Of a stretch of DNA of 58,499 bases, positions 1 to 9,327 are shown piece after piece (within the stretch, counting starts at the first letter, position 1; every line of letters begins with the position of its first letter). The position numbers and the translations under genes were made by a program. Origin of the DNA: Sphingopyxis sp. (GTDB taxonomy: Bacteria; Pseudomonadota; Alphaproteobacteria; Sphingomonadales; Sphingomonadaceae); contig PNJO01000002.1 in the NCBI GenBank assembly GCA_013821905.1, forward strand, positions 1 through 58,499, given 5' to 3'. Under the pieces are notes generated by a model that saw only the letters and a list, made by a program, of their open reading frames with translations, had not been told where the DNA came from and did not search any database.

Positions 1-746
1 CGCAGTACGATATCGTCGGTCTCGAAATAGGCCTTGAGGAAGGTTTCGAGCGTCCATTTGAGGTGCCCCATATGGATGCCGCGGTCGATGACGAGACCTT
101 CGACCTGGTGGAACATCGGCGTGTGCGTCGCGTCGCTGTCGCTGCGATAGACGCGGCCTGGCGCTATGATGCGGATCGGCGGTTCCTGCGTCATCATCGT
201 GCGGATCTGCACCGGCGAAGTGTGCGTGCGCAGCAGCATCGCGCGGCCTTCGGCATCCTGGTCGGGGAAATAGAAAGTGTCGTGCATCGCCCGCGCCGGA
301 TGTGTCTCGGGAATGTTGAGCGCGGTGAAATTGTGCCAGTCGTCCTCGATCTCGGGACCGGTCGCGACCGCGAAGCCCATGTCGGCGAAGATTTCCGCAA
401 GCTCGTCCATCACCTGGCTCACCGGATGGACGCTGCCTTTGGGCGCGGCTTCGGCGGGGAGCGTCATGTCGAGCCGTTCGGCGCCGAGCTTCGCTTCGAG
501 CGCGGCGCCGTCGAGCGCGGCCTTGCGGACGCCAAGCGCCGCGGTCACCGCTTCGCGCAGCCCGTGGATCTGCGGGCCGACCGACTGGCGCTCCTCGGGG
601 GTCAGGCCGCCGAGCGTCTTGAGCAGGCCGGTGACGCTGCCCGTCTTGCCGAGCGCGGCGACACGCAGCGCCTCCAGCGCGTCGCCGTCGGCGGCGGCCT
701 CGATCTCGCTTAGCAGCTGCGCCCGCAGGGCCTGAATGTCGCTCAT
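1..746 (-). CDS. pheS: Phenylalanyl-tRNA synthetase alpha subunit, partial (C-terminus beyond window edge)
   Basis: The gene reads leftward from an ATG at 746 and runs off the window at base 1, leaving about 248 of roughly 360 residues. The N-terminal part is the helical tRNA-binding region. It is followed by the start of the class II synthetase core, with the family stretches [15 protein letters not shown] and HDTFYF and then [12 protein letters not shown], which belongs to class II motif 2. PheS pairs with PheT in a tetramer that charges tRNA-Phe in the cytoplasm. The neighbouring rpmI and rplT match the usual infC-rpmI-rplT-pheST order, although an AraC-type gene sits between rplT and pheS here. 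pheT would be expected just beyond base 1. Identification is secure. Confidence 0.96.
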   Translation of the reverse strand, partial: MSDIQALRAQLLSEIEAAADGDALEALRVAALGKTGSVTGLLKTLGGLTPEERQSVGPQIHGLREAVTAALGVRKAALDGAALEAKLGAERLDMTLPAEAAPKGSVHPVSQVMDELAEIFADMGFAVATGPEIEDDWHNFTALNIPETHPARAMHDTFYFPDQDAEGRAMLLRTHTSPVQIRTMMTQEPPIRIIAPGRVYRSDSDATHTPMFHQVEGLVIDRGIHMGHLKWTLETFLKAYFETDDIVL

Positions 747-886
747 CGTCACAATCCTGTTCCGGCGCGCACCTTGCCGCCGGCCTTTTTGCCATGGTTT
801 TCCGGATACGGCGGCAGCCCGCCCGCCCGCTGCCCGCGCTTGCACCGAACGCGCGGCGCGGGTCAAGCCTTCTGGCGGTTTCGGGG

Positions 887-1789
887 TCAGGCTTCGGGCT
901 TGTGCAGCGCCTGCATCGCCGCGCCGGCCGCGGCGGCGCGCGCAAAGGCGGCGGCGCCGAGGATCGGTTTCGGCCGTGTGGCATAGTCGCGCGGACTCAT
1001 CCCCATGAAGCGCTGGAAGTCGCGCGTGAACTGCGCCTGGTCGTAATAATGATAGTCGAGCGTATCGATCCACGCCATCGACGGGTCGAGCATGAAGCGC
1101 GCGAGACTGCGCAGGAAGCGCTGGCGCCGGATCAGCAGCTTGGGAGAAAATCCGAACGCGCGCAGGCTCAGCCGCTCGACCGAGCGTTCGGACAGGCCGA
1201 GCCGCCCGGCCAGTTCGGCGACGCTGGCGAGGTCGTCGTCGACGAGCGCGGCGTGCGCGGCGAGAATCTCGGGATCGTCGCGCGGGGCGCCCGCGAGATG
1301 CGCGACGAAATGATCGTCGATCGTCCGCGCGGCGGCCGCGACGTCGTTGGTCGCACGCAGCCGGTCTAGGAGCGGCGCAAAGGCAGCAAAGGCGGGATGC
1401 ACCGCGCCGTCGCACAGCCGGTCGGCGAGCTCTTCGGCGGGAAGGGCGAAGAATTTGGCCCAACCCGCCGGCAGGATGCCGATCCCCCACAGGCGCATCG
1501 TGCCGGCCGAGAAATAGCTCGCGTGGCTCGTCGGCCCGGTGACGATGAAGCGCGGCGCGTGGGCGGGCTCGGCATCGCCGATCGCCGCCAGCGGCGCCTC
1601 GCCATCGACGAAGCGCAGATTCGCCCATTCAGGGTGGAGATAATCCTCGACGCGCGTGCCCGGCGGCGCCTCGATCTCGGTCAGATAGATGGTGCTGGCA
1701 TAGCGGCGCAGCGCGTCGGACACCGGAAAGAAGCGGGTCAGGACGCGCGCGCGGGCGCTTTCGGCCGGATTTGGTCCAGAATCCGCCAT
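887..1789 (-). CDS. AraC-family transcriptional regulator
   Basis: The C-terminal third (about residues 188-272 of 300) is an AraC-type double helix-turn-helix. The first helix pair is around [18 protein letters not shown] and the second around [20 protein letters not shown], which ends in the usual family signature. The N-terminal region resembles the sensor-like domain found in many short AraC proteins (DUF6597-like). The reading frame is open further upstream, but that stretch has an atypical composition, so I place the start at the ATG at 1789. The ligand and targets are unknown. It is transcribed with pheS and lies after the rplT terminator, so it probably has its own promoter in the 1790-2067 gap. 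Confidence 0.85.
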   Translation of the reverse strand: MADSGPNPAESARARVLTRFFPVSDALRRYASTIYLTEIEAPPGTRVEDYLHPEWANLRFVDGEAPLAAIGDAEPAHAPRFIVTGPTSHASYFSAGTMRLWGIGILPAGWAKFFALPAEELADRLCDGAVHPAFAAFAPLLDRLRATNDVAAAARTIDDHFVAHLAGAPRDDPEILAAHAALVDDDLASVAELAGRLGLSERSVERLSLRAFGFSPKLLIRRQRFLRSLARFMLDPSMAWIDTLDYHYYDQAQFTRDFQRFMGMSPRDYATRPKPILGAAAFARAAAAGAAMQALHKPEA

Positions 1790-2067
1790 GCCCCATTTTG
1801 GGAAAGCGCGCGCAAAAAAACAACAATTTAAGCGGGGTCCGTGTCGGGTTTTTACAATTTTCACGGCCACCGCGCGCGCATATGTCGCGCCAGAGGGAAA
1901 CTTCGACCGGCCGGCGGCTATCTGCGACCCACGGCATTCGGTTCGGGCGGAGGGGGGCGATGGTTTCACTGGACCATTGTCGAAGCGGCGCGGGACCTAT
2001 CCTGCGCCGCTTCTTCTTTGTGCCGGCCACGGGCCTGGGCGCCGTCCCCAGAGCAAGTCCGACAACG
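1790..2067. other. Intergenic gap with a plus-strand terminator-like hairpin
   Basis: No convincing gene is seen between the AraC gene and the rplT terminator. On the plus strand 1982-1991 (GAAGCGGCGC) pairs perfectly with 2004-2013 (GCGCCGCTTC), and the right arm runs into a T-rich tail, TTCTTTG. This resembles a weak Rho-independent terminator for a plus-strand transcript, yet no plus-strand gene lies upstream. A smaller hairpin (ATGGT with ACCAT) lies just before it, near 1959-1977. The rest should contain the AraC promoter on the minus strand. Whether a small RNA is made here is inference. Confidence 0.35.
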
Positions 2068-2100
2068 AAAAAGGGCGGCCCCGTCGGGACCGCCCTTTTG
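2068..2100 (-). terminator. Rho-independent terminator after rplT
   Basis: Bases 2073-2082 pair with 2086-2095 (GGGCGG and CCC against GGG and CCGCCC) around a three-base loop. Read on the minus strand, the stem is followed by TTTTT at 2072-2068. It lies 22-54 bases past the rplT stop codon and fits the end of the rpmI-rplT transcript. Confidence 0.85.
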
Positions 2101-2121
2101 CTTTAGCGATTGCCTTGAGGC

Positions 2122-2487
2122 TCAGGCGGCCTTGGGCAGCGCCGCCTTCGCCTGCGCGATGATCGCGGTGAAGACACCACCTTCGTTCATCGCGAGGTCG
2201 GCCATGACCTTGCGGTCGAGTTCGATGCCGGCGAGCTTCACGCCGTGCATGAACTGCGAATAGGTCAGGCCTTCGGCGCGGACCGCGGCGTTGATGCGCT
2301 GGATCCACAGGGCGCGGAAGTTCCGCTTCTTGACCTTGCGATCACGGTAAGCGTACTGGCCGGCCTTTTCGACGGCCTGCTTGGCGATGCGGATCGTATT
2401 CTTGCGACGGCCATAATAGCCCTTCGCCTGTTCCAGAATCCGCTTGTGCTTGGCGCGCGTGGTCGTGCCGCGTTTGATACGGGACAT
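2122..2487 (-). CDS. rplT: 50S ribosomal protein L20
   Basis: This 121-residue basic protein starts [18 protein letters not shown] and has the L20 signatures [30 protein letters not shown] and LTYSQFMHG, at the normal length for the family. L20 binds 23S rRNA early in large-subunit assembly and, in several bacteria, represses translation of its own operon. It lies 13 bases after rpmI and is followed by a clear terminator. Identification is certain. Confidence 0.98.
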   Translation of the reverse strand: MSRIKRGTTTRAKHKRILEQAKGYYGRRKNTIRIAKQAVEKAGQYAYRDRKVKKRNFRALWIQRINAAVRAEGLTYSQFMHGVKLAGIELDRKVMADLAMNEGGVFTAIIAQAKAALPKAA

Positions 2488-2500
2488 GGTCTAGCGCTCC

Positions 2501-2704
2501 TTACTTCAGGCCATAGGGCGCCCAGAGGCGCACATGGGCCGCATCCGAATCGCTGAGCACGCTGGTGCCGCGGTTGGTGCGGATATATTTCGAATTGTGG
2601 CTGATCAGGCGGTGACGCTTGCCGGCGACGCCGTGCTTCACCTTGCCCGAGGCGGTGAATTTGAAGCGCTTCTTCACACCGCTCTTGGTCTTCATCTTGG
2701 GCAT
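2501..2704 (-). CDS. rpmI: 50S ribosomal protein L35
   Basis: This 67-residue protein begins [17 protein letters not shown] and contains the family stretch [18 protein letters not shown] with slight variation, at the standard L35 length. The reading frame stays open upstream, but the ATG at 2704 is the conserved L35 start and is preceded by an AAGGAG-like sequence (read leftward). It is the first gene of the pair with rplT. infC, which commonly precedes rpmI, is absent here. Confidence 0.97.
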   Translation of the reverse strand: MPKMKTKSGVKKRFKFTASGKVKHGVAGKRHRLISHNSKYIRTNRGTSVLSDSDAAHVRLWAPYGLK

Positions 2705-2833
2705 TTTCGTCTCCTTGTTTAGCGACGATATCGACCGGCCCTGGCAGCCCTTGTCGCCAGGCAGGTCCGCTTGTCTATCGTGCGAAGGGGCGCGCCTAGA
2801 CGGATTCGCGCCGAAATGCAAGCGTTGCGCGCG

Positions 2834-3184
2834 TCAAAAGCTGGCGCCGTCGACCTTGTGGATGATGAGGGCCTCGAGGTCGGCGCCGGGGACGCAGCGC
2901 AGGTTCACCGCCGCCATTTTCGAGCCGTCGGGCCCGGTCCCGACCGAAAAGCTCTGGCAGCCGCATGTCGTGCAGAATTGATGGTCGATATGATGCTTGT
3001 TGAACCTGTAGCTTTCGAGCTTGTCCGCGCCGCCGGTCAGCCGGAACCGGTCGATCGGCACGAAGGCGAGCAGGAAGCCCTTGCGCCGGCAGTGCGAGCA
3101 GTTGCAGCTCATCGCCGTCGCCGGAACGTCGCCTTCGACCGTCCAGGTCACCGCGCCGCAGTGGCAGCTGCCTTCGAATGCCAT
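2834..3184 (-). CDS. GFA/CENP-V family zinc-binding protein
   Basis: The 116-residue protein has the cysteine pattern of the glutathione-dependent formaldehyde-activating enzyme (GFA) fold: C7-H-C9, C27-N-C29 with C32, and C71, C74 and C76. These cysteines bind two zinc ions in characterised members. GFA-fold proteins may bind glutathione adducts, but most bacterial members have no proven reaction, so the substrate is left open. The ATG at 3184 has a good AGGAG ribosome site. It lies 16 bases downstream of hisN on the same strand and may be co-transcribed with it. Confidence 0.88.
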   Translation of the reverse strand: MAFEGSCHCGAVTWTVEGDVPATAMSCNCSHCRRKGFLLAFVPIDRFRLTGGADKLESYRFNKHHIDHQFCTTCGCQSFSVGTGPDGSKMAAVNLRCVPGADLEALIIHKVDGASF

Positions 3185-3200
3185 GATCTGCTCCTCTTTG

Positions 3201-3983
3201 TCAGTGGTGGCAGGCGAGCCCCTCGATCACATCTTCGAGCCGGGCCGGATCGCCGAGCGCGATCACATGGCCCGAGCTGTCGGCGTTGAGCGGGTCGCCG
3301 TTCCAGTCGCACATCGTCCCGCCGGCGCCTTCGACGACCGGCACGAGCGCGGCGAAGTCGTGGAGCTTTAGCCCCGCCTCGACCACCAGGTCGATATGCC
3401 CGCCGGCGAGCAGGCCATAATTATAGCAGTCGCCGCCGAAGACCATCCGCTTGTGCGCGGTCTTCGCGGCGAGCGCCATGAAATGTTCGCCGTCATGGTC
3501 GCTGAAATATTGCGGCCCGGTCGTCGCGAGCACCGCGTCGGCGAGGTTGCGGCAGGTGCGCGTCGCCGCAGGCTGCCCGTTGAACAGCGTCGGCTGCCCC
3601 ATCGCGCCGACCCAGCGCTCGCCCGAAATCGGCTGGTCGATGATCCCGAGCAACGGCCAGCCGTCCTGGAGCAGCGCGATCAGCGTGCCGAAGATCGGCC
3701 GGCCGGCCATGAAGCTTACCGTGCCGTCGATCGGGTCGAGCACCCATTGGCGCGCGGCGTCGGCACGCTCGGCACCATATTCTTCCCCGATGATGCCGTC
3801 GCGCGGTGCCTCGGCATCGAGCAGCCGGCGCATCGCCGCCTCGGCGGCGCGGTCGGCCTCGGTCACGGGCGAGGCGTCGGCCTTCGCCTCATGGGAAAAG
3901 GCGGCGCGGAAGAGCGGGCGGATCGCCGCGCCGGCGGCGTCGGCGAGGCGGTTGGCGAGGGCAAGGTCCGATGCGAGCGACAT
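3201..3983 (-). CDS. hisN: Histidinol-phosphatase, inositol-monophosphatase family
   Basis: This 260-residue protein shows the magnesium-dependent monophosphatase motifs: GEEYG with E67 and E68, LDPIDGTVSF with D83 and D86, and a C-terminal LHDFAALVPVVEGAGG that supplies the last metal ligand. In alphaproteobacteria this subfamily is the HisN-type histidinol-phosphate phosphatase, the penultimate step of histidine synthesis. A broader inositol- or sugar-phosphatase activity cannot be excluded from sequence alone. It is divergently arranged with the TetR gene, and the intervening 116 bases hold a palindrome that could control both. Confidence 0.85.
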   Translation of the reverse strand: MSLASDLALANRLADAAGAAIRPLFRAAFSHEAKADASPVTEADRAAEAAMRRLLDAEAPRDGIIGEEYGAERADAARQWVLDPIDGTVSFMAGRPIFGTLIALLQDGWPLLGIIDQPISGERWVGAMGQPTLFNGQPAATRTCRNLADAVLATTGPQYFSDHDGEHFMALAAKTAHKRMVFGGDCYNYGLLAGGHIDLVVEAGLKLHDFAALVPVVEGAGGTMCDWNGDPLNADSSGHVIALGDPARLEDVIEGLACHH

Positions 3984-4064
3984 GCAACTCCGCTAGCCCA
4001 GCCCCGGCCTCGCCGCCAGCCCGCGCGACCCGATCGGCGGCCCCGCGGCAAGGTTTTTATCAGT

Positions 4065-4090
4065 TTTACAAAGATCATATAAATTGTAAA
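4065..4090. promoter_or_regulatory. Palindromic operator candidate in front of the TetR gene
   Basis: TTTACAA at 4065-4071 is the exact reverse complement of TTGTAAA at 4084-4090, with an AT-rich spacer of 12 bases. The site ends 9 bases before the TetR start codon, in an AT-rich island within a very GC-rich region. TetR proteins commonly bind such palindromes next to their own gene, so autorepression is the natural inference. Confidence 0.5.
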
Positions 4091-4099
4091 GTCGCGGCA

Positions 4100-4642
4100 A
4101 TGCCGGGCGAATTTCCCCTCGAACCGATCGTCGCGACCTTCGCGCGCTACGGGCTGCGCAAGACATCTATGGAAGATGTCGCCGCGGCGCTCGGCGTGTC
4201 GCGCCAGGCGCTCTATCTGCGCCACGGATCGAAGGGCGCGTTGATCGCCTGGGCGACCAAGGGGCTGACCGACAGCTCGCTCGCCGCCGCGCTCGCCAGC
4301 ATCGAGCAGCCGGGAAAGACGCTGGCCGAACGGTTGACCGACGCGCTCGACGCGTGGGTCGGCCGGCATATGGCGGCGCTGCAGGCCTCGCCGCACGGTG
4401 CCGAAATCGCCCCGATGCTCCGGCGCGAGCTCCCCGACGCGGTGCGCGCGGCCGAGCGCCGGCTGGTCGCCGCGATGGCCGATGCGATCCGGCTCAGCGG
4501 GCCCGGGTCGGCGGTCGCGCGCGCCGGGAGCGTGGCGCAGGCGCTGTGCTGGACCGCGCGGGGGCTGGTTCATGCGGTGCCCGACCATGCGGGTTTTCGG
4601 CGGCAGCTCGACCATATCGTCGGCGCGCTCGTCGCGCGCTGA
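4100..4642 (+). CDS. TetR-family transcriptional regulator
   Basis: This 180-residue protein starts MPGEFPLEPIVATFARYG. It has a TetR N-terminal helix-turn-helix at about residues 10-50 (KTSMEDVAAALGVSRQALY, then LRHGSKGAL), followed by an all-helical ligand-binding region. The frame is open for a long way upstream, but the start at the ATG at 4100 gives a normal TetR length and lies just after the palindrome at 4065-4090. The ligand is unknown. Its stop codon directly abuts that of the convergent VOC gene. Confidence 0.86.
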   Translation: MPGEFPLEPIVATFARYGLRKTSMEDVAAALGVSRQALYLRHGSKGALIAWATKGLTDSSLAAALASIEQPGKTLAERLTDALDAWVGRHMAALQASPHGAEIAPMLRRELPDAVRAAERRLVAAMADAIRLSGPGSAVARAGSVAQALCWTARGLVHAVPDHAGFRRQLDHIVGALVAR

Positions 4643-5056
4643 TCAGTCCCGAAAGCGATAGTCCCACTGGCCGGCATTGGCGCCGATGCCCTGGCCGAAG
4701 GTGACGAGATTGCCGTCGGGATCGCGCACCCAGAATTCGCGCTGGCCGTAGGGCTGGTTCTTGGGCGGTCCCCAGCGCCCGGCGGGCAGTTCGCGAAGCC
4801 GCCCCTCATATTCGGCAAAACGGGCGTCGGCGTCGTGGACGTCGAGATAGATATGCGAACAGCCCGGCGGATTGAGCGCGTCCGCTTCGAGCTGGAGGAG
4901 GCGCAGGCCGACCCGCTCGCGCTCGACATAGGCATAGCCGCCTTCGTCGACATGGACGGTGAAGCCGAGCAGGTCGCGGTAGAAGGCCAGCGCAGGCTCC
5001 ATCGCGGCGACCCCCAGAAAGGGCGTCACCTGGATGAAGGCGGGCTGGCCGGCCAC
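4643..5056 (-). CDS. VOC (glyoxalase/bleomycin-resistance) family protein
   Basis: The 137-residue protein begins with the typical beta-alpha module ITPFL-like (IQVTPFLGVAAMEPALAFYRD), then GFTVHVDEGGYAYVERE, and ends with FWVRDPDGNLVTFGQ. These are the two halves of a vicinal oxygen chelate domain. The reaction is not predictable; related proteins include glyoxalases, dioxygenases and antibiotic-binding proteins. I chose the GTG at 5056, one base after the prs stop codon, because it gives a complete domain, and this implies translational coupling to prs. A later ATG at V-A-A-M would cut the first strand. Confidence 0.78.
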   Translation of the reverse strand: MAGQPAFIQVTPFLGVAAMEPALAFYRDLLGFTVHVDEGGYAYVERERVGLRLLQLEADALNPPGCSHIYLDVHDADARFAEYEGRLRELPAGRWGPPKNQPYGQREFWVRDPDGNLVTFGQGIGANAGQWDYRFRD

Positions 5057-5057
5057 G

Positions 5058-5993
5058 TCAGTCGAAGAGCGAGGAGACGCTCGTTTCGTCGGCGATGCGC
5101 TTGATCGCCTCGCCGAGCAGCGGCGCAACGGTGAGCGCGCGGACCTTGCTGCTGTCGTTCACCGCGTCGGTCGGCTGGATCGAATCGGTGATGACAAGTT
5201 CGGTGAGTTCGCTCGCATCGACGCGCGCAACCGCGCCGCCCGACAGCACGCCGTGGGTGCAATAGGCGACGACGCCCTCGGCGCCCGCGGCCTTCAGCGC
5301 GGCGGCGGCGTTGCACAGCGTGCCCGCCGAATCGACGATGTCGTCGATCAGGATGCAGAAGCGGCCCTTCACGTCGCCGATGATGTTCATCACCTCCGAT
5401 TCGCCGGCGCGCTCGCGGCGCTTGTCGACGATCGCCAGCGGCGCGTTGTCGAGGCGCTTGGCGAGCGCGCGCGCGCGCACGACGCCGCCGACGTCGGGCG
5501 ATACGACCATCAGATTCTTGTCGCCGAAGCGCGCCTGGATGTCGGCGCTCATCACCGGCGCGGCATAGAGATTGTCGGTCGGGATGTCGAAGAAGCCCTG
5601 GATCTGTCCCGCGTGCAGGTCGATCGCAAGCACGCGGTCGGCGCCCGAGGTCGTGATGAGGTTCGCGACGAGCTTGGCCGAGATCGGGGTGCGCGGGCCG
5701 GGCTTCCGGTCCTGCCGGGCGTAGCCGAAATAGGGCACGACCGCGGTGATGCGCTTCGCCGAGGCGCGGCGCAGCGCGTCGGTGATGATCAGCAGTTCCA
5801 TCAGATTGTCGTTCGCGGGGAAGTTGGTCGGCTGGACGACGAACACATCCTGGCCGCGGACATTCTCGTGGATCTCGACAAAGACCTCTTCGTCGGCGAA
5901 GCGGCGGACGCTGGTGTCGGTCAGCGGCAGCTCGAGATAATCGGCGATCGCGCGGGCCAGCGGCAGGTTGCTGTTGCCGGAGATGAGTTTCAT
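5058..5993 (-). CDS. prs: Ribose-phosphate pyrophosphokinase (PRPP synthetase)
   Basis: At 311 residues this is a normal class I PRPP synthetase. It begins [13 protein letters not shown] and has the ATP-binding loop NDNLMEL, the catalytic-site segment [11 protein letters not shown] (H127), [14 protein letters not shown], and the PRPP-binding loop [14 protein letters not shown] (217-225). The enzyme makes PRPP from ribose 5-phosphate and ATP for purine, pyrimidine, histidine, tryptophan and NAD synthesis. hisN and nadE, which use PRPP-linked pathways, lie nearby. A TTG codon nine bases earlier is also in frame, but the ATG at 5993 matches the family start. Confidence 0.97.
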   Translation of the reverse strand: MKLISGNSNLPLARAIADYLELPLTDTSVRRFADEEVFVEIHENVRGQDVFVVQPTNFPANDNLMELLIITDALRRASAKRITAVVPYFGYARQDRKPGPRTPISAKLVANLITTSGADRVLAIDLHAGQIQGFFDIPTDNLYAAPVMSADIQARFGDKNLMVVSPDVGGVVRARALAKRLDNAPLAIVDKRRERAGESEVMNIIGDVKGRFCILIDDIVDSAGTLCNAAAALKAAGAEGVVAYCTHGVLSGGAVARVDASELTELVITDSIQPTDAVNDSSKVRALTVAPLLGEAIKRIADETSVSSLFD

Positions 5994-6120
5994 GGGGTGC
6001 AAGGCCCTTTCGCGCGGTTGGGATTGCGCGCCCCCTTAGCCAGCGCGGGCGCGGAGGGGAAGGGGTTAAAGCCACCTCTTTCGCCGGGGGTCGCATCGGG
6101 TCACCAATGATCATTTTTCC

Positions 6121-6197
6121 GTCATCCCCGCGAAGGCGGGAATCTCGCTTTTTCCTTTGCCGTCGCCAAGCGGGATCCCCGCCTTCGCGGGGATGAC
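6121..6197. repeat. 77-base REPIN-like palindromic repeat, copy 1
   Basis: The element begins GTCATCCCCGCGAAGGCGGG and ends with the reverse complement of that sequence, with an asymmetric middle. It is the same length as the element at 10739-10815 and nearly identical to its reverse complement (about 8 differences by eye). Two inverted REP-type hairpins in a fixed-length unit match the REPIN definition. It occupies the divergent gap between prs and nadE (5994-6288), which otherwise must hold both promoters; no other structure is seen there. Confidence 0.8.
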
Positions 6198-6288
6198 GAA
6201 CGAAGGGGCAGACGGGGGCTGTTCCACCCGCCAGTGGACGATCGCGGTCGGCTGTTGAAATCGGGGCGGCAGCGCCTAAACCGCTCGC

Positions 6289-7977
6289 ATGACCGAAGCG
6301 CTCTCCATCGTCCTGTCGCAGATGACCCAGGCGGTCGGCGACCTCGCCGCCAATGCCGACGCGATGCGCGCCGTGCGGGCGCGGCACATGGACGCCGACC
6401 TGATCCTCTATCCCGAATTCCAGCTGATCGGCTATCCGCCCGAGGATCTGGTGCTGAAGCCTGCGCTCGCGACACGCGCCGCCAGGCTGCTTGCGGAGCT
6501 TGCCGCCGAGACCGCCGATGGCGGCCCCGCGATGCTGGTCGGATCGGTCGAGCGGGCCGAGAACGAAAATGGGGGAGCGGACCTTTACAATATCGTCGCG
6601 CTGCTCGACGGGGGCAAAATCGTCGCGACGCGCAGGAAGCACGAACTTCCCAATTATGGCACCTTCGACGAAAAGCGCATTTTCGTCCCCGGCCCGCTCC
6701 CCGACATCGTCGAGTGGCGCGGGGTGAAGCTCGGCCTGCCGATCTGCGAGGACGGCTGGCTGCCGCAGGTGAGCGCGCATCTCGCCGCGCAGGGAGCCGA
6801 GCTGCTGATTTCGGTCAACGGCAGTCCCTATGAAATCGACAAGGACGAACGCCGTCTGACGCAGGTCTTCGCCAGCCGGGTCGCCGAAACCGGATTGCCG
6901 CTCGTCTTCCTCAACCGCATCGGCGGGCAAGACGAGCTGGTGTTCGACGGCTGCTCCTTCGTGCTCAACGGCGACGGGTCGACCGCGCACCGGCTAACCG
7001 ACTGGGAGGCGGAGGAGCGCGTGACGCGCTGGACGAAGGGCCCGGGCACTGGAGAGGGCGGCGGCTGGACCTGCGAAGCCGGTGCGATCGCCGAATGGGA
7101 GGCGCACCCGGCCGACATCTACAGCGCGATGATCCTGAGCTTGCGCGATTATGTCGAGCGCAATCGCTTCCCCGGCGTGGTGCTCGGTCTGTCGGGCGGG
7201 ATCGATTCGGCGATTTGCGCAGCGATCGCCGCCGACGCGCTGGGGCCGGACAAGGTGTGGTGCGTGATGCTGCCGAGCCGTTTCACCAGCCAGGAAAGCC
7301 TCGACGACGCGCGTGGTTGCGCGGAGATGATCGGTTGCCGCCTCGACACTATCCCGATCGTCCCCGCGGTCGAGGCGTTCGACCTCATGCTCGCGGACAG
7401 TTTTGCCGACCGGAACGTCGATACGACCGAGGAGAATGTCCAGTCGCGCATCCGCGGCGTGACCTTGATGGCGCTCAGCAACAAGTTCGGGCCGATGCTG
7501 CTGACGACGGGGAACAAGAGCGAGATGAGCGTCGGCTATGCGACCATCTATGGCGACATGGCGGGCGGCTATAATCCGCTGAAGGACGCGTACAAGATGA
7601 CGGTGTTTGCGGTCGCGAAGTGGCGCAACGAAAATGTGCCGCGGCTGTCGCGCAACCCGGTCTTTCCGGTCATGCCCGATCGCATCATCACCAAGCCGCC
7701 GAGCGCAGAGCTGCGGCCCGACCAGAAGGACGAGGACAGCCTGCCGCCCTATGCGGACCTCGATCGTATGCTCCATATGCTCGTCGAGGAGGAAGCGAGC
7801 GTCGACGATGTCGTCGCACGCTATGGCTTCGATCGCGACGCGGTGGTGCGGATCGAACGACTGCTGGCGATCGCCGAATATAAACGCCGCCAGGCGCCGC
7901 CGGGGGTCAAATTGTCGACGCGCAATTTCGGACGCGACCGGCGCTATCCGATCACGCACGGCTTTCGGACGGCCTGA
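6289..7977 (+). CDS. nadE: Glutamine-hydrolysing NAD+ synthase
   Basis: The 562-residue protein has two domains. Residues 1-270 are a nitrilase-type amidase with the Glu-Lys-Cys triad visible as YPEFQLIGYPPEDL (E43), RKHELPNYGTFDE (K117) and LPICEDGW (C153). Residues 285-562 are the NAD synthetase domain with the pyrophosphate loop GLSGGIDSA. The enzyme amidates nicotinic acid adenine dinucleotide with ammonia released from glutamine, the last step of NAD synthesis. The order of domains and length are normal for a single-chain glutamine-dependent NadE. gltX follows 36 bases later and may share the transcript. Confidence 0.97.
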   Translation: MTEALSIVLSQMTQAVGDLAANADAMRAVRARHMDADLILYPEFQLIGYPPEDLVLKPALATRAARLLAELAAETADGGPAMLVGSVERAENENGGADLYNIVALLDGGKIVATRRKHELPNYGTFDEKRIFVPGPLPDIVEWRGVKLGLPICEDGWLPQVSAHLAAQGAELLISVNGSPYEIDKDERRLTQVFASRVAETGLPLVFLNRIGGQDELVFDGCSFVLNGDGSTAHRLTDWEAEERVTRWTKGPGTGEGGGWTCEAGAIAEWEAHPADIYSAMILSLRDYVERNRFPGVVLGLSGGIDSAICAAIAADALGPDKVWCVMLPSRFTSQESLDDARGCAEMIGCRLDTIPIVPAVEAFDLMLADSFADRNVDTTEENVQSRIRGVTLMALSNKFGPMLLTTGNKSEMSVGYATIYGDMAGGYNPLKDAYKMTVFAVAKWRNENVPRLSRNPVFPVMPDRIITKPPSAELRPDQKDEDSLPPYADLDRMLHMLVEEEASVDDVVARYGFDRDAVVRIERLLAIAEYKRRQAPPGVKLSTRNFGRDRRYPITHGFRTA

Positions 7978-8013
7978 CTCGCATCGGACGCGAAAAGGAC
8001 TATAGGCGCGCCC

Positions 8014-9324
8014 ATGACCGTCGTTACCCGTTTTGCTCCCTCGCCGACCGGCAGCCTTCATGTCGGCAATGTCCGCACCGCGATCCACAACTGGATGTGG
8101 GCGCGCAAGGCTGGCGGGCGCTTCCTGTTGCGCATCGACGACACCGATCTCGAACGCTCCAAAGAGGAATATGTGGGCGGCATCCGGGCCGATCTCGCGT
8201 GGCTGGGGCTCGATGTGGACGGCGAGGAGCGTCAGTCGGCGCGCTTCGCGCTCTATGAGGCCGAGTTCGCGAAATTGAAGGCGGCGGGGCGCGTCTATGC
8301 CTGTTACGAGGCGCCCGAGGAGCTCGATATCCGCCGCAAGGTTCTGCTCTCGCGCGGACTGCCGCCGGTGTACGAGCGCAAGCCCGAGGGCGCGCCGGTG
8401 CCCGAGGGCGTCGCGCCGCACTGGCGCTTCCGGCTCGACCATGACGCCGCGATCGAATGGACCGACATGATCCGCGGGCCGCAGCATTTCGAGCCGAAGA
8501 CGATGTCCGACCCCGTCGTGCGCCGCGCCGACGGCAGCTGGCTCTATCTGCTGCCGAGCGTGATCGACGATATCGACATGGGGATTACCCATGTTGTGCG
8601 CGGCGAGGACCATGTGTCGAACACCGCGGCGCAGATCCAGATGTTCGAGGCGCTCGGGGCCGGGCCGCCGGCGTTCGCGCACGAGGCTTTGCTCGTCGGA
8701 ACCGAGGGCAAATTGTCGAAGCGGCTGGGATCGCTCGGCATGGCGGCGTTGCGCGAGGAAGGGATCGAGCCGGTCGCGCTCGTCGCGCTGCTCGCGCGGC
8801 TCGGGACGAGCGATCCGGTCGAGCCGGTGACCGATACCGCGCCGCTGATCGAGAGCATCGACTTCGCGCGTTTCGGCCGTGCCCCCGCGCGCTTCGACGA
8901 GGGCGAGCTGGCGCTGCTCAACCAGAAGATATTGCACCACACCGCCCATGCCGCGGTCGCGGCCCGCCTGCCCGCGGCGATCGACGAAGCGCGCTGGAAC
9001 GCGATCCGCCCGAATCTGATGACCGTTGCCGGAGCGGCCGAATGGGTGCCGGTGTTCGACGGACCCTTTGCGCCGCCCCCGGCCGACGCGGGCGACCGCG
9101 CGGTGCTCGCCGCCGCCGCCGCCGCCGCGCCCGGCATCGACTGGTCGGCCGACCCGTGGCACGCGCTCACGGGCGCGGTGAAGGCGGCGACCGGCGCAAA
9201 GGGGCGCGCACTCTTCCTGCCGCTGCGCCGTGCGCTGACGGGGCGCGACCATGGCCCCGACATGGGCGAGCTGCTGCCGCTGATCGCGAAGGATCAGGCG
9301 ATCGCGCGGCTTGCCGCGGCGTGA
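8014..9324 (+). CDS. gltX: Glutamyl-tRNA synthetase
   Basis: The 436-residue class I synthetase has the HIGH-type signature FAPSPTGSLHVGN (8-19), the conserved LLRIDDTDLERS, and the KMSKS-type loop KLSKR near residue 233. It charges tRNA-Glu and possibly tRNA-Gln, since alphaproteobacteria often carry two GluRS copies and use the transamidation route. The protein is slightly shorter than the common 470-residue form, consistent with the GluRS1-like type found in alphaproteobacteria. Which paralogue this is cannot be decided from one copy. Confidence 0.94.
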   Translation: MTVVTRFAPSPTGSLHVGNVRTAIHNWMWARKAGGRFLLRIDDTDLERSKEEYVGGIRADLAWLGLDVDGEERQSARFALYEAEFAKLKAAGRVYACYEAPEELDIRRKVLLSRGLPPVYERKPEGAPVPEGVAPHWRFRLDHDAAIEWTDMIRGPQHFEPKTMSDPVVRRADGSWLYLLPSVIDDIDMGITHVVRGEDHVSNTAAQIQMFEALGAGPPAFAHEALLVGTEGKLSKRLGSLGMAALREEGIEPVALVALLARLGTSDPVEPVTDTAPLIESIDFARFGRAPARFDEGELALLNQKILHHTAHAAVAARLPAAIDEARWNAIRPNLMTVAGAAEWVPVFDGPFAPPPADAGDRAVLAAAAAAAPGIDWSADPWHALTGAVKAATGAKGRALFLPLRRALTGRDHGPDMGELLPLIAKDQAIARLAAA

Positions 9325-9327
9325 TGC

